A stretch of DNA of 64,000 bases from Montifringilla adamsi. Lineage: Eukaryota > Chordata > Aves > Passeriformes > Passeridae. Location: the NCBI GenBank assembly GCA_017590115.1, contig JAGGNK010000002.1:16673264-16737263 (forward strand), in the 5' to 3' direction. The stretch's first letter is position 1, and the number at the start of each line of letters is the position of its first letter. The notes below the pieces were generated by a model. That model did not search any database. It had not been told where the DNA came from and worked only from the letters and a program-made list of their open reading frames with translations. A program made the translations under genes and the position numbers. Shown here in pieces: positions 12,393 through 25,461 of this stretch.

Positions 12393-14406
12393 AAACTGAT
12401 GTCTTACCAGATTTAATTAGTGCCTCTGTCTCAATTGCTTCAATTTGTCGAGTAAAACTCCTATTTACTTTGCTTTTATTATTCCATAATCTTCAATTTT
12501 CCCCACTGCAACCTTCTACTCTCCAAAGTGGAGAAATTTAGCCCTTTTAGCCTTTACCTACAAAGAGACTTCCTCCATCCTCTGATTTATTTTATCTGTG
12601 ATGTTCTAACTTTGCTGTGTCCTCCTTAGAACACTCGAGATACGAGCATAAGGTTTTAAATACCCTTTATCTCTTTCTCAATACTTTCCTGATAATGCCA
12701 AAGGCTTTTTTTTAGAGAACAGGTATTCCCTGAGCCAGCGATTTCACAAACTGTTAGCAGTGACTCTAAGTTCTGCTTTCTGAAATCTGTCAGCATCTTA
12801 TCAGGTTTAGATATTTTTTTTCCCCTCCAGATTCAATACATTAAATTTATCTGCACTGAAACTCATATGGCACTTCTTTGCTCATTCCTTACGCTCTGTG
12901 TAGTCCTTTTGGCACAGCATTAGCCTACCCAAAAGAGCCTGCTCATCTGCAGCCTTGGAGCCTTCACTGCATACAAAATCACTAGAATTTAATTTTCTCC
13001 TTTGCAATTCAGTCTGTTTCTCCGCTAATTTTTATGAGTAGGCGCCCACTGAAGTCTTCAGCATTTTCCACAATTAGGCTATTGATTAGATTACGTTTGG
13101 ATTGGAAATGACTTCTGAGCTATCTGCCTACTACTCAGGCTCCTAAACCCAGCTATAACTTGTCCTTAGCTAACTTAAGGGCTGGAAAGCACCACAGTAT
13201 TTTAGACATCATCTCCCAGCTCTTTGTACCTCAGGCTACAAAGAGGAACGAAATGATGGTGTGTGAGATTTCTCCCAAAACTGAATTTTGGGATGATTTT
13301 ACTGAATTCCAGTAAAAGTGAGGCCTCAAAGATAACTAAGGCTGGGTCAAGGCAGAGACAAATTATTTAGCTAAATATCTAAAGCCCTACCCTGGCATCT
13401 CCAATGAGGAAATCAGTCAGCATCAGTCTGCTCAAAATTCTGTAAGTACAATTTTTCTTGCTGTTTTCTGGATATTTAAGAACATCTACAATGGATACAT
13501 TTAAGGTTGGAGAAGAAGAAATAAATACATAATTTTTGAGAGAAACTTCAGATTTTTGAATTGGGTGAGTAAATTGTAACAATTTCACTCCCTATTCTTT
13601 TTGTCTTTGCCATGCTCCAATTTTTAAAGAGCTTTTGATTGTATTTTTTTAAATTTGTTTCCTGGGAATTTTTTGAGGAGAAGGAAAATTGTTTATTAAT
13701 CATATCTAAGTCATTGCTATACTTCACACTTCAAAATTTTGTAATGTCTTCATTCAGTGAAGGAAAAACAGCATTACAAGGAAGATTGTAGCTCCTCAGA
13801 CATTCTCAACAGTGGCTGATGTTGAAACCCAGACCAAAATCAACTTCTCACACTTAATTCACTTCCCCAGATGCAGAAGTGCCATTACTTTTACGTTCTC
13901 CATGGATTTGGGAATACAGACATGTTTTTATCCCCTGGACTACAAGTAAGCAAGTGCCCAGTGAATGGCAGAACAGACACCAGATAACGATAGCTGGATG
14001 TTCTGTCACGAGCAGCAACAACCAATTACATAAATTTCCTGATCAAAGGTCACTAATAATACTAAGTGACTTTTAGCTCATTTATATTAAATCTCGGTGA
14101 ATAATGTAGGGCAGTGTGAGTCTCTTAAGAGAGCACCTGCAGCCCTATCTTGACAACAAAGCTTTCCTTAATCATGGGAAGATGGCGAGGAAACTTGTGC
14201 ACTTGAAAATCCTGGATGAGACACAAACCTCTCTGCCACTACAGCACGTCACATCTCCTCAGAATGTCATTTTTCATTTTCTGGATGCTGTAAAACTCCC
14301 CTGTGTGGAGCAAAATGCCCTAAAGCCCTGGGAGTTGGGCAGTGATTTGTTCAGCTTTGCTGTCTGTGACTGCAGAACCAAGCAGTGATCGCACCTTGGT
14401 ATGGTT
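12393..14406. other. Unique sequence, no gene seen
   Basis: No recognisable repeat. A plus-strand frame from an ATG in good context (AAGATGGCG, ATG at 14181) runs 68 codons to 14388, with no recognised domain. It is noted only because the composition is more balanced than its neighbours. Probably noncoding. Confidence 0.5.
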
Positions 14407-14432
14407 TTTACAATAATGTAAATTATTGTAAA
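14407..14432. repeat. Perfect inverted repeat, 10-bp arms
   Basis: TTTACAATAA (14407-14416) and its exact reverse complement TTATTGTAAA (14423-14432) flank a 6-base spacer. It starts 19 bases after a 68-codon open frame ends. AT-rich, so chance is possible. Confidence 0.6.
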
Positions 14433-14966
14433 TGAGGTTTATCTGTGCTAGCAAAGGTGCAGCTCCCAAGCCACCAGTCTGAGAGACTGCTCTACATTTG
14501 ATGTTAGGACTCTGCTAAGTTTTTTGATAGAAGGTCCTTCAATTCAATAATGCAGCTAGGTTATTATTAATGAAAAAGAAACACAGGGATGCAAACATAC
14601 ATTAAAATATAAGTAATAGCTTTCCACCAATACAATGCAATCCAATTCTATAGACATCTCTGGGTTTTACAACCTTTCCTGCTTTTCTTTAATTGATAAT
14701 CAACAGGGTCTTCCATAAAGCAAGAAGCAGACAGTAAACATTACATTTCTTCACAGCTCATTAGTTTCATATAATTTTACATTTCTACTCTAGAAACACC
14801 ATTTTACGTATGAGGCATAAACAGCAACCAGCTAACAACCATCAGTGGCAGGACGGCATCTAGTAGTGGGACCAAACGCAGAAACCTTCCAAAGTCATTG
14901 GGATTTCCCATGTAACCAAATATTGGGCTGAAGTGCTGCCACTCTCCTCTGCAATGCTCACAAAAT

Positions 14967-15147
14967 CCAAATGGATGGATTGACCATTGCTCAAATCATG
15001 CTAAAACCATGGGGGGAAAAAAAATCACCACCAAACCAAAAAACCAAACAAAAATTGAAGCAACACAAAGACCAAATGGATGGATTGACCATTGTTCTAA
15101 TTCTGCTAAAACCACTGCCAAAAAACCCTCAAAAATTGAAGCAACAG
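14967..15147. repeat. Tandem duplication, about 105-bp unit, two copies
   Basis: CCAAATGGATGGATTGACC begins at 14967 and again at 15072. Both copies continue through CTAAAACCA and end with AAAAATTGAAGCAACA. Copy two lacks about 29 bp of the A/C-rich middle present in copy one. A simple local duplication with later indel. Confidence 0.9.
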
Positions 15148-16346
15148 GTTAAAAAACGAGTCAAATGTGACATATATTCATTGTCATCTACCTACAAATT
15201 ATACCAGAAACAAAGGTAGAGGCACTAAGAGCACACAAAAACTCACACACAAATGAAAAATAAAGATAATTCTAATGCTTCAAAACTGGTCTTTACACTG
15301 AATCCATGAGAACAGGGGTGAATATTAAAAAATTAACACTTATCATAAGAGGTTTTTTTTTCTTCTTCTTGCATATTCCTTCTTAAAAAATATACAGAAA
15401 AGGTGATTTCTGAAGTTCATTTTTTTTAAAAGAAAAATAGTACCTTCTTCTCCCTTCCCTAAAAATTTCAGTAAAACAGTTTTCACAGACATACATGTTC
15501 TGGCAAAAGTTTAATCTGCTTCCCCCAGACCTACAAACAGTCACATATTAAATTAGTAAATAGATTTAAAAATACAAAATGAACAAGAGGAAGTTAACAC
15601 TTCCACAAAATATGTTTACTAACCACATAGGAAGAGCTATTCACAAGGGGAAAATTCATTTTAGAAAGGTAAAATGGAATTTCTTTTCCCAGAATCTAAT
15701 GCACTAAATCACTGAATCGTATTTTGGCTCAGGGCTAAACTGCAGTGCAGGTAGACACTGCAATACTAATTCTAACTGGAAGTGCTGTTCTGAAAATTCT
15801 GTAGAGAAACTGATAATTTCTAAGCAGAACTTCCAGAAATGGAGAAAATTTATTTGAATCTCACCTTCCTGCAAATTAAGCTCTGAGCCTTTCCACTGAC
15901 GGAATAAAACACAGCCCTGTTGCAGACTGAAACGTTCACTGGAATATTTCTAGCTACAGCTGAGACAACTGCTGGAGAATTATGGATTGGAGAATGCAGG
16001 ATGACTGCAATCAGCTCACGAGTCAGCCTTGGATTTATGGCCTTCCCTCACCAATTGCTCATGGCCTGACACCTCACCCTGCTGTACAGAGATGGCATTG
16101 CTGGAAAGAGCCAGGGGAGCTGGGCATCCCCCAGCTGCCCCAACACTGCAGGGACAGGCAGGGGAGGAACCACCTCTGCCACAGCCTCTTCCACCCAGTG
16201 ATACTGCCTAACCTGCCAGGCTTAGATCTTGACCTCCTCAGATCTCTTGAATATCTGCTTCCAATGTTATGCTGTTTTATGGTGAAGCCTTTTCTTCCAC
16301 AGACATCATAAGTGCTCTGTGGAAGGGAGCTCTGACCTTGGGAGCT
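15148..16346. other. Unique sequence, no gene seen
   Basis: AT-rich to about 15950, then GC-richer. The frame at 15982-16311 shows no recognisable domain. Confidence 0.55.
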
Positions 16347-16500
16347 CCCCAGAAAGGAGATGGCACCATGATTTCTGTGCTTTCCTTTCCCCAGAAAGGA
16401 GATGGCGCCATGATTTCTGTGCTTTCCTTTCCCCAGAAAGGAGATGGCACCATGATTTCTGTGCTTTTCTCTCCCTAGAAAGATGGCACCATGACTTCTA
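16347..16500. repeat. 42-bp minisatellite, about 3.7 copies
   Basis: Units start at 16347, 16389, 16431 and 16473 with CCCCAGAAAGGAGATGGC (the last one eroded, with a small deletion). Copies one and two differ at a single visible position (CACCATG versus CGCCATG). The period is exactly 42, a multiple of three, so open frames on both strands pass through and would encode 14-residue repeats. There is no sign that it is translated. The homogeneity points to recent expansion and probable length polymorphism. Confidence 0.95.
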
Positions 16501-16630
16501 CACACTGCTACACAGGCAGATTTTCAAATCAGGATAAAAAGCAGTTCCCAGTCCTTGCCTAACTTCTAGTTTTCACATCAGAAAATTAACTTTCTAAGCT
16601 CCTTTTGGCCACCACTGCCACCTGGCACTT

Positions 16631-16955
16631 ATGGAATCATAGACTAAATCTTGGGAGTTGGAAAAGACTTTTAAGACCATCAAGTCCAACTGTCAACCAG
16701 CACTGCCAAGTCCAGTACCAAATCACATCCCCAAATCTTTTACAGACCTCCAGGGATGGTGACTGCCATGGGCTGCATGTGCTGGGGACTGACAGCCTTC
16801 TCCATGAAGAAATTTTTCCTCAGATCCAGTCTGAATTCCCCTGGTGCAACTTGAGGCCGTTTCCCCTTGCTTTAGCACTTGTTATCACCGGAGAGAAGAG
16901 TCTGACCCTCACCTCCCCACAATCTCCTGCCAGCTGCAGAAATATTTACTGTTGT
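16631..16955 (-). mobile_element. CR1 LINE, older subfamily 3'-end fragment
   Basis: Begins ATGGAATCATAGACTAAATC on the plus strand, then AAGACCATCAAGTCCAAC, GTCAACCAGCACTGCCAAG, ATTTTTCCTCAGATCCAGTC and GAGAAGAGTCTGACCCTCACC. These are landmarks of the older CR1 groups found across birds, different from the copy at 1050. The 3' end is at 16631, so the element lies on the minus strand. The left terminus is well kept and the 5' side fades after about 16955. Confidence 0.9.
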
Positions 16956-17959
16956 CTTTCAAACAATTATCCAAAAACATCAAGACTTAAGTGAACCACA
17001 GTTCAAATCCTTGGATTTGGGCTCCCACTGACTTCAGTGTGAATTGGATAAGAGGGAATTTTCAGATTGTTGTTATGCATGCTGTCATCTCATTGTCAAA
17101 GATGAAATGCCAGGCAAAGTATATGAAGAATACTCTTGAAGCAGAAAAAAATCCTCCACTGCTTGAGAGAAAAGACCCTCCAGGCACTGATAAAGTAGGG
17201 CTTAGTGTCATACTTTTGTTTTGGAAGGATTGCAAGGACTTAAATGGATTTTTTTCATTGGGCAAGACTTAAGGCTTGATCAACGCCAAAAATAACTGAT
17301 ATGTGAAACAGGACTCGCAGTACTAAGCCTCCACAATATGGTTAAAAGTTATTCCCGTTTCCCTTGTAGATTTTTCTGTACTTTTTAATTAGACTTTGAA
17401 CTACACATAGGCCTTTTTGATATTTTCCACTTTGGTTTTCTTTAACTTTACATTCATGACAGGAGTACATAAAGCAAATGAAAAGTTAACAGTGATGAAA
17501 ACAAAGGAAGAAAATATTATCTATCAAGTTCCATTCAAACCCTTCAGATCTTACTGTGGAAGGTGATATTTTATCTTTAAGAAATGTTAGCTGTCTCAAA
17601 CATTGACTGATTTTATGGTCAGCTTTATTAGAAGGGTAAATGAGTTGCAGTGATAGGCTAGTTGAGTTAGGAGGAAAAATAAAATCTTTCCTTAAAATCT
17701 ATGCAAAGAAAATAAATCATAAATAAAGAGAGCAAATATCCAAAAGCAGCTGGGCAGCACCTTGCCTTGTCCTGGCAGGAAGTTTACACTCCAAAAAGGC
17801 AAAAATCAGAAGCAAAATTGTACACATTCAACATTTGGTGCATACACATGTTTATCACATTGACATTTCTTCTGAGGAATGGTTGATCTTCAGCTCAGGA
17901 ATGTTAAATATTGGCTACAGGGTTTTTTCAGTAACATTAGAGTTGGGAGAGTGAGGCTC
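16956..17959. other. Unique AT-rich sequence, no gene seen
   Basis: Several short frames, none protein-like. No repeat recognised. Confidence 0.55.
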
Positions 17960-18040
17960 ATGGGCCCTGGATCAGGAATGTCACGAGCAGAGCTGGGATT
18001 AAAGCTGGTCTAGTGACACCCTATCATCGTGCAGAAGTCA
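17960..18040 (+). mobile_element. Possible ancient MIR-like SINE fragment
   Basis: GCAGAGCTGGGATTAAAGC followed by TGGTCTAGTGACACCCTATC resembles the core and right part of MIR (CAGAGCTGGGATT, then AACCCAGGTCT, then TGACTCC). MIR-type CORE-SINE relics are known in amniotes including birds. The match is short and diverged, so a chance resemblance cannot be excluded. Confidence 0.35.
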
Positions 18041-18084
18041 AAGAGCACCAACAGAATCACAGACTAGATAGCCATGAGATAATT

Positions 18085-18116
18085 AATTAGGTCTAGATAG
18101 CTATTCAGACCTAATT
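18085..18116. repeat. Inverted repeat, 10-bp arms
   Basis: AATTAGGTCT (18085-18094) and AGACCTAATT (18107-18116) are exact reverse complements around a 12-base spacer that itself contains ATAGCTAT. The arms contain nuclear-receptor-like AGGTC half-sites, but no function can be claimed. Confidence 0.6.
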
Positions 18117-18600
18117 TGAGGCTATTAGAAGATGGAAAACATATGATTAATGCCCATCTTTGGTACCACAAATTTTGCATCCCTATTAAATTTCATTATT
18201 AAAATCAGACAAGGGATAGGAAAAGGACGAGTACAGAAAACCCAATCAGAGGAGGAAAAAAAAGCACATTTCCATTGTACAGCACATAGTCTCTCCAGCT
18301 GTCTTCCCTTCTGTGGTGCTAAAGTGTGACAGCACAAGGCTCCCCATGTTTGGAGAAAAAAGAAAAGTAAAGGGCTTGCTTCAAAAGATCCCAATTGCAC
18401 TTGGAGAAAAATATCCAAGGAGGAGGCTGAGGAGAAGACTTCATAATATTATTCAGAGACTGATTTAATCCCTTCAGAATAAGTACTTGAAATAATCTCT
18501 TGATTATGAAGAGAGAAATAGGAAGGTAATTTCTCTCAAGATAAAAGTTAGTTTTAATGAATGTTCTTCCTCCTCAAGAGGAAAACACAATTTTACCTGA

Positions 18601-18648
18601 AATAAAGAATTAGACTATTAACAAAAAAAAAAAAAAAAAAAAAAAAAA
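18601..18648 (+). other. AATAAA plus 26-A tract: possible retrocopy tail
   Basis: AATAAA (18601-18606) is followed after 16 bases by 26 uninterrupted As (18623-18648), the normal spacing of polyadenylation signal and tail. This is what the 3' end of a reverse-transcribed mRNA looks like. Upstream sequence (18420-18600) would then be its 3' untranslated region; no coding remnant is recognisable and I could not identify a target-site duplication. A poly-A microsatellite next to a chance hexamer is the alternative. Confidence 0.3.
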
Positions 18649-21600
18649 GGGAAGGGGGATAAAGAACTAAACCAATTCCTAGAAATGCAGAACAGAAAGC
18701 AGGAAAAGCTATTTTACATGTTGCAAAGCTGAGGCTGTGAAAAGACTCTTGTAACCTTGACTTGAAAGTTAATGATCTTGTAATAGTGGAGTTATTCTTA
18801 AAGCATAAAAAAAGACACAGCCCCTGCATGGATCACTTGTGTCACTCTTGCTTCCCATGCTGGGACCAAATGCTAGACAGAATTAGTTTCACAACACAGT
18901 AATTCATAAGCCAGACAGTCCAACTGTGATCTATCTCTTGTGCAGCAATTATTTAAAAAGTCACAGCAACTCTGCTGTGACGTAACGTAGGAAACTGATG
19001 TCCCCCAAAATCCATTCCAAAAATTCCATGAGAAGCAGACACATATTAGCATTGCTGTTAGGGAGTTATTTAATTTCAAGGCATGGAGTTTGTACTGGCT
19101 GCTATAAGCCACTCCTAATGACCAAGAAATGGAAATCAAACCAAACAGTGGACTTCAGAAATGCACATTCCTCCACCCCCCCTGAGCGCTGCTTAATATG
19201 CAACTGCACTATAATGTTTCTTGTTAGGCAGACAACCTCAAATTAGAATTGTGGGAGAAGTGATTGATGACCTGGGCTCCCACAGCCTTTTCAATGAAAT
19301 ATATTCCATTTTCATTTCAAAATATGTTTATTATGAATTATTGGTTTGTCATTGGACCTGATGAAAGTAAATTTATACAAGCAACTCGGACCCCTGCAAG
19401 GGGAAGCACTTTAATCAGGTAACCTTTTCCTCAGTGTTTTCCATACTTGATGGAAACAGACAAGCCAGCTAGGATTTTATTCTTTGCATACACAACTAGT
19501 TTATTGATTGAGCAATGCTTTCTCGTTTGGAAGCCACTTATTCAAAGTCTAAAAATGCTGTGACCTCAACCCCCTTCTTCTCAGAATAAATCCTTAACAT
19601 CAGTGTCTCAGGCACAGCTTTACCCTATTTGTGCAAAAGGATGAAAAATCATCTGAAGATCAGATAAGAAGAAACATTTTTTTCCAAGACTTCCTTATAA
19701 AAGAAAAATTTCATCAGAACGGTCATTCAAGAAGAATGTGGCAGAAAAATTTGTGTAAAATATGCTTCAATTTAAAGAATTCCAGTTTTCTAAGCAGCTC
19801 TGATCTGAGGTTACTCAAATCCAACAGAAGAAGAGAGAACATCCTGATGAGCGACACAATCACTCCACTGCTGAACCACACAATATTCCCTTCCACAACA
19901 CAGCTGCCACACTGCCTCTGCTAGGCAACTTGTGTCACAGCAGAACACAGCTTTTGTCACCACATCTCAGCCACCAAAAGAGAACTGTGGCATTTTATCA
20001 ACAAACCAGAAGAAGGTTATGGAAATGTTTTCCCCTGTCTTACACAGCACTGGGTATGCAGGCAGGAAGGTTTGGGTTTTGTTTTTATTTTTAAAGCAGC
20101 CATAGTTACCACTGACCCTCTTCACAGGGACTTTCTGGGGGACACTCAGTCCCAGGGTGGGAACATTTCATACACAAGAGCCCCTCAGCCATCACCTTAA
20201 ACCCCCTCAGAATCCTGGCACCAGTTGTTAAATCAGCAGTTTGGCTGACCATACATCTCATTTAAAGTAGAAACCATTCCTTGCCAGAGTGTGATGAAAT
20301 GATTTCAAGGCCTGTAGCAAATGATAAATTAGTTTGCAATTAAAAGCATGCAGCAATCAGTAAAATGCTCCCTGTGGAGAAATTAAAGGAGCTTCTAAAG
20401 TCTAAGGTCACTGCACAGTATTGAAGGTCCATGTCAGCACAAACACGGACACATCCTCATTCTCCTGGTATTTTAACAGGCTTCTGCAAACTCCCCATTC
20501 TTTCTTCTGATGATTTCTAAAACCAGGGCAACTTAAAAACCAAGTTCTGAATCCAGTATCTGGCTTAATTAGGCTTTTGCTTCCCTAAAAATTGGACCAC
20601 TTCCTGGATTTGTGGTTTTTCCTGACAATCACAGACAAAGTGTTCCTACATTATTTGCCAGTAGTCTTGAAAGTCATTCTATCTATTAAAATTGAAGATA
20701 TATAGTGTCTAGAGAAATATAATCTAAAAAAATAAATAGAATTAAAGTAGAAATACACTAACTATTCAATTTTTAAATGGAAAATAGTCTAGACCACTCC
20801 TGGACAGCATGCATCTAAGTTTACAGGAACAGCAGCAGTACCTGAGCTCCTAGAAAGAGATTTTTCCTAAAGAGTTAATGACATGGATTTTCATGTCATT
20901 AGGGTTGCATATTACAGTTTCTGCTTGGAGATTATTTGCTTGAGCACACACTAGAGGATAGCCAAGGCAAAGAACTGCTTTGAGAGAGGTACTAAATGGT
21001 GCAGTAATAGTCTAAACACTGGCAAAGTGGACATGAGGAATAGTAAATAGGGAAACAGTCATTCCACAGACAGCATGACTTTAATTTGTAAAAGTGTTTC
21101 TGATATGGAAGGAATATGTGTCTTTGTTCACTGGAAAGCAGCTGCTCTCAATTAGCTCAATAAGTGTGTAAAGTCCTCCTCTCTCCATGAGAGCATAAAC
21201 TTAGACTGAATTTCATGGGAATTCTGCACCACTCCTGAAGCTACTGAACTCTGCTTTCCTCACTTTGTTCAATGCAGGGTCCCAAGCTTCTCCCAGACAA
21301 AGTGCACACACGCTCAGGAAGTCACAAGGAAGAAAGGGATGGGAAAAACTGGAAATGGTGATCAGAAAAACATAATTTCCTGGTCCCTTTAATTATTCAT
21401 CTGATTCAAACACATGCATTTGGGTTAAAGCTCCCTCTCCATACTACAGGCCAAGTATGGAATCTAATATTTTGTCTGGCTTTGCATTATTATGTACCAC
21501 TGACATGCTGGATTTCAGCTGCTTTCTCTCATGGGTTTCTGGCCAGACAGTGCTAGTAATCCGATTTACTCCAGAGGGTGATTTGTAGATATCTAATCTT

Positions 21601-24600
21601 ATTTCTGTAAAAACTGAGTGGTGTGTAATTTTATATCTTCTGTGCTGGATGCTAGTAAATGTACAACTAATGTGATATTCCATACCTGCACAGAGGGGCT
21701 GAAATCTCTGAATACATTACATGAAAACTACCTGTTCATTAGAGCACAGAGTTCAAACAATTGTGCTTCCAGGTCTACCTTGTCATCATGCATACATCAG
21801 AGAAGCACAAAATTGAAACCTAAATCTACAGTTTTAAGAAATATTAGAAAAACACTGAGTAAAATATAACATTCAAAAGAAATTGTTAGATAACTTTTTG
21901 AATGTACAGATGCACACACATTTTTTGCTGTGCTGTTTTACTACCTCTGATCAAGGGTACTTAAAGGTAAGAAGTCAACCAGAAAGAGGTTCGTGAATTG
22001 AAAGGAAACTCTTTCATCCCTTCTTCCATGACTGTGCCTTTCTCATATCTTTAATATATCCTTATGTGGCTTCCAACAAAAGATTCTAAAAGATAGGTCT
22101 GATTTCAGTTTCAGGTGGCAGTTTTAACAAACCTGTTTTTCTCCAGGTGTACACTAGACTTAGGTGAGCTACAGAGTGATACAGAAGCAAAAGGGATTTG
22201 ATATCCCTGAGAATAGTATCAACAGAAAAATGAAAGAACAATTTGCTTCTCTGTTTTGAGGTTTTTTCCTCTTCAGCAGAGTAGCACAGCTATTAGACAG
22301 ATTTATTGATGGCATAAATGATTATTTCAGCAGAAATGGGAGGGAGCCATGGATCAGCATTCACACCTCATTTCCCATCACACCCCACCAGAACCTGTGA
22401 CCTCTGCTGCCACGCACTGAGGGATGGTGCCAGACAAAGAGAGAGCAATGCCCAAAACACAGATATTTCTTTCCTCATTTTGTCACAGGTAAGAGCATAA
22501 ATTTGCTCCCCATATGTACAGAAGTGTTTGTTTGCTCTGAATGTACAAAGCAGCATTGCCACAGTTACCATCTGCCACTTCGTCAAGGCAGAGACATGCA
22601 GCTGTTGTTTTTGCCTTTTCATTTTGGTTTGCAACCTTTTCTCGTGAATTTCGTGCAACATAATGTAAACTATTACTAAGTGATTTTCCAAGTCACAGTG
22701 AGCAACAGTTTTATTTTCAAGGCAGCCTCAATCTTTCCTGGTAAAACTTCAGTACCCAAGTAAAGTCTGCAACTCCAGTGTCCCCAAGTAAAAGTGGGAC
22801 GGGAATATTAAGAAGACGAAGTACAGAAATTATCTGACAGTGCAAAAAGATGAAAACATAAGAAATCAAAAAATTGATAATTCACGTTTCTTTTATGTGT
22901 AACTGGCATCAATTAATTTAATTATTTAATTTAGATCACCTTTCAAGGAGAGCTTTCTGCAATCTGAACTGCAGTTGTCTGAAAAAGGTCCCCAGTGAAA
23001 CCAAAGGAAGGTTTTAGGGGAAAAAAAAAAAAAGGTAGGTTTTGTGTGAAAGTTGTAAGAGTTACAGCATTGACCTGTGCTCTATCTTTGATAAACACAA
23101 CATCTACAAGTGAAAAGAATAACTGTGATACTTCAAAATACCTTTTTCATCATCCCAGTGTTTGGCAGAGACGTGAATTAAAAAGAGGCACCTTGTCTAG
23201 CCACCCTAAAAACTCGTACACATATATCCACTCCCATCATGAGGAAGATGAGAATAACAGTCATTTAATTTTAAGTGGCTGTACTCATAACAGATCTCTT
23301 CTGACAAAAATTTCCTTTAGGAAGAATGGAGAATTTTTCCCAAGGGAAAAAAATTCAGACATCCAGCACACCACCAGCTTCATTTTCATCCCCAATCTAC
23401 ACCCTTCAGGTACCCCAATCCATTCATTTCCTTCCTACATAAACATTTATGTAGTACATATCTCTCATAAATGAAATCCCAAAGCAATGATGAGCTTGCT
23501 ATAAGAACAACTTGATAAAGATTATTATTCTGCAAGGATACAGCCAGCAAAATAAAACCATCTTAAAGCCAGCATTTGGCAGGGGCTATCAAATCCAGCT
23601 TGTTACACAGTGTTACCATCGTTTATAAAAGTGCACTCTAATTAAGGTAAATGAGGTAGCAAGAACACAGTGACATTGGCAACTTAATGACCCATGGCCA
23701 AATTATTTAAAACTTCTTTGAAGTTCAACTTAATTGTAATAGATATAATATGGAAGAATTTTTAAAAGCCCTGGATGCCTTGTAGAGTAACCTTAATGAT
23801 CTTTTTCTCCTCTCCCTGATATTCGTGGTGTTTGTGTGCATGTGTTTAGAATACTGCTTATAATCCTGGTATTTAGTATGGAAGTGAATCCCAGTTTACA
23901 GCTGGTGCCATCCACGCAGTAAAATGACATCCATGTTCTCCAGGCCCAGCACACTGCCATATTTTAAACTAATAAGGTACAAGAACTTGGCAGTTATTAT
24001 GGGAAAACTGGGTTTTGACCAGATTTCCATTCTGTCAAATGAGATTTTGTCCATGCAAAGAATAATATTTTTCCATAATGTAAAAACACGTTCTGAAAAA
24101 AAATATTCTAAATACAAAGCACGCAAAAAACCACTTTAAATTAATTACCAACCTAACTGTATTTTGCCTTGTTCTAGAAAGCAATCTCAGAAGCACCACA
24201 GTGTACTGTGGGCTTCCAACCAAAACAAAAGCCATTAAAAAACTAAGCTTTACTGCAAACAGCAAGTTTAAGTTACTCTGGAGATGAATAGTGAAATCTA
24301 ACATACTTTATTTTTCTTAGCTGAATGATGAGTGCATTGTTTTCATCTGCAGAGTGAGACCTGATGTCTAATATGAATTTGTTATAAAGCAGAAATAGGC
24401 AGAACATTTTTTCCCCAATTATTTGATTATGAGTTCCAGAAGGAGAGTTACTTCCCACACATTGCAGAACGCTCAGATCTGTTTAAGGCCGTTGGTACAA
24501 ATCACAGAAGAGATTTGGAGCATTCAGAAAAGATGGGCATGTTGTATTTCCATAGTGGTTATCAGAGAGAAAGGAGACAATCAAAAGCACATTTACAGCA

Positions 24601-25442
24601 AGCAAAACACGTGGAAAAAAAAAAACAAAAAAAAAAAACTTCAATCAGCTCAGACTGCAGCCTTGTGGTGCCTGACTGCAAGAGAACTCTTGCACACAGC
24701 AAGTTCACTCATTAATGGGAGTTTGTTAATCACCACATCCTAGAGTTAGAGAAGGGCTAGGATGCCCTTAATACCTTTGGAATGATCTTTATTTCACACA
24801 AGTCAATAAAAAGATCCACTGCTACTCACCAAATCCCTCTGTTAACATCACTATCCATCCTCACTTCCAGACAATGAAATTAGTGTGAATGCTTTGTAAT
24901 CCTCCACCCACTCCATGATGAGGATGCTGATTTCATCCCTGCATTTCAAACCATCCCATGCTTCAGCCTCAGCGTGCCAAGCACAACGGGCAGGGGAGGT
25001 TTAGCTCTAATTCTGAGCTCAGGCCTATTTTGCCAAGCTGAGTTCTACAGAACAGGGTTCAGAAAGATCAGTGATGGGCTGTACTTACCATTTCACAAGT
25101 TAGCTCTTTCATCCCTGTGTCACACTGCAGGTTCTTCATGCTCTGCCTTGTTAATGAAAACATCTTTCCCCCTGCTCGTTTGAAGGCCTCTTGAAGCATC
25201 TCTATTTTATTTCTAATCATGTCTTATTCCTGAATAATTTCAACACAGCTCAAATCCACAGTACTGCATAGCAATTTTTCCCCTCAGTAACACTGCTTCA
25301 GAGCTGACCAGTGGATTATAGGACAAAAATACTACTAGTGGAAAGGACTCCCTGGAGCAGCAGGCCAGGACTGTTAGAAAATCCATCATATTGCCTAAAT
25401 TTTCCATAAGCTGATCAAACTACCTTCAAATTTAACCATATT
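18649..25442. other. Unique AT-rich sequence, no gene seen
   Basis: Contains a 13-A tract (23021-23033) and an A-rich patch near 24618-24640. The longest frame (22995-23474, 159 codons) is Lys/Ser/His-rich without domain features and starts beside the A-tract. Nothing else supported. Confidence 0.5.
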
Positions 25443-25461
25443 TAGTTAGATCATCTAACTA
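25443..25461. repeat. Perfect palindrome, 9-bp arms, 1-base centre
   Basis: TAGTTAGAT, C, ATCTAACTA. A further GGTTAGAT follows just to the right. Short AT-rich palindrome of unknown meaning. Confidence 0.6.

Noticed and set aside
22995..23474. 159-codon plus-strand frame
   Set aside because: It begins beside a poly-A run, has no recognisable motif, and its length is plausible by chance over 64 kb.
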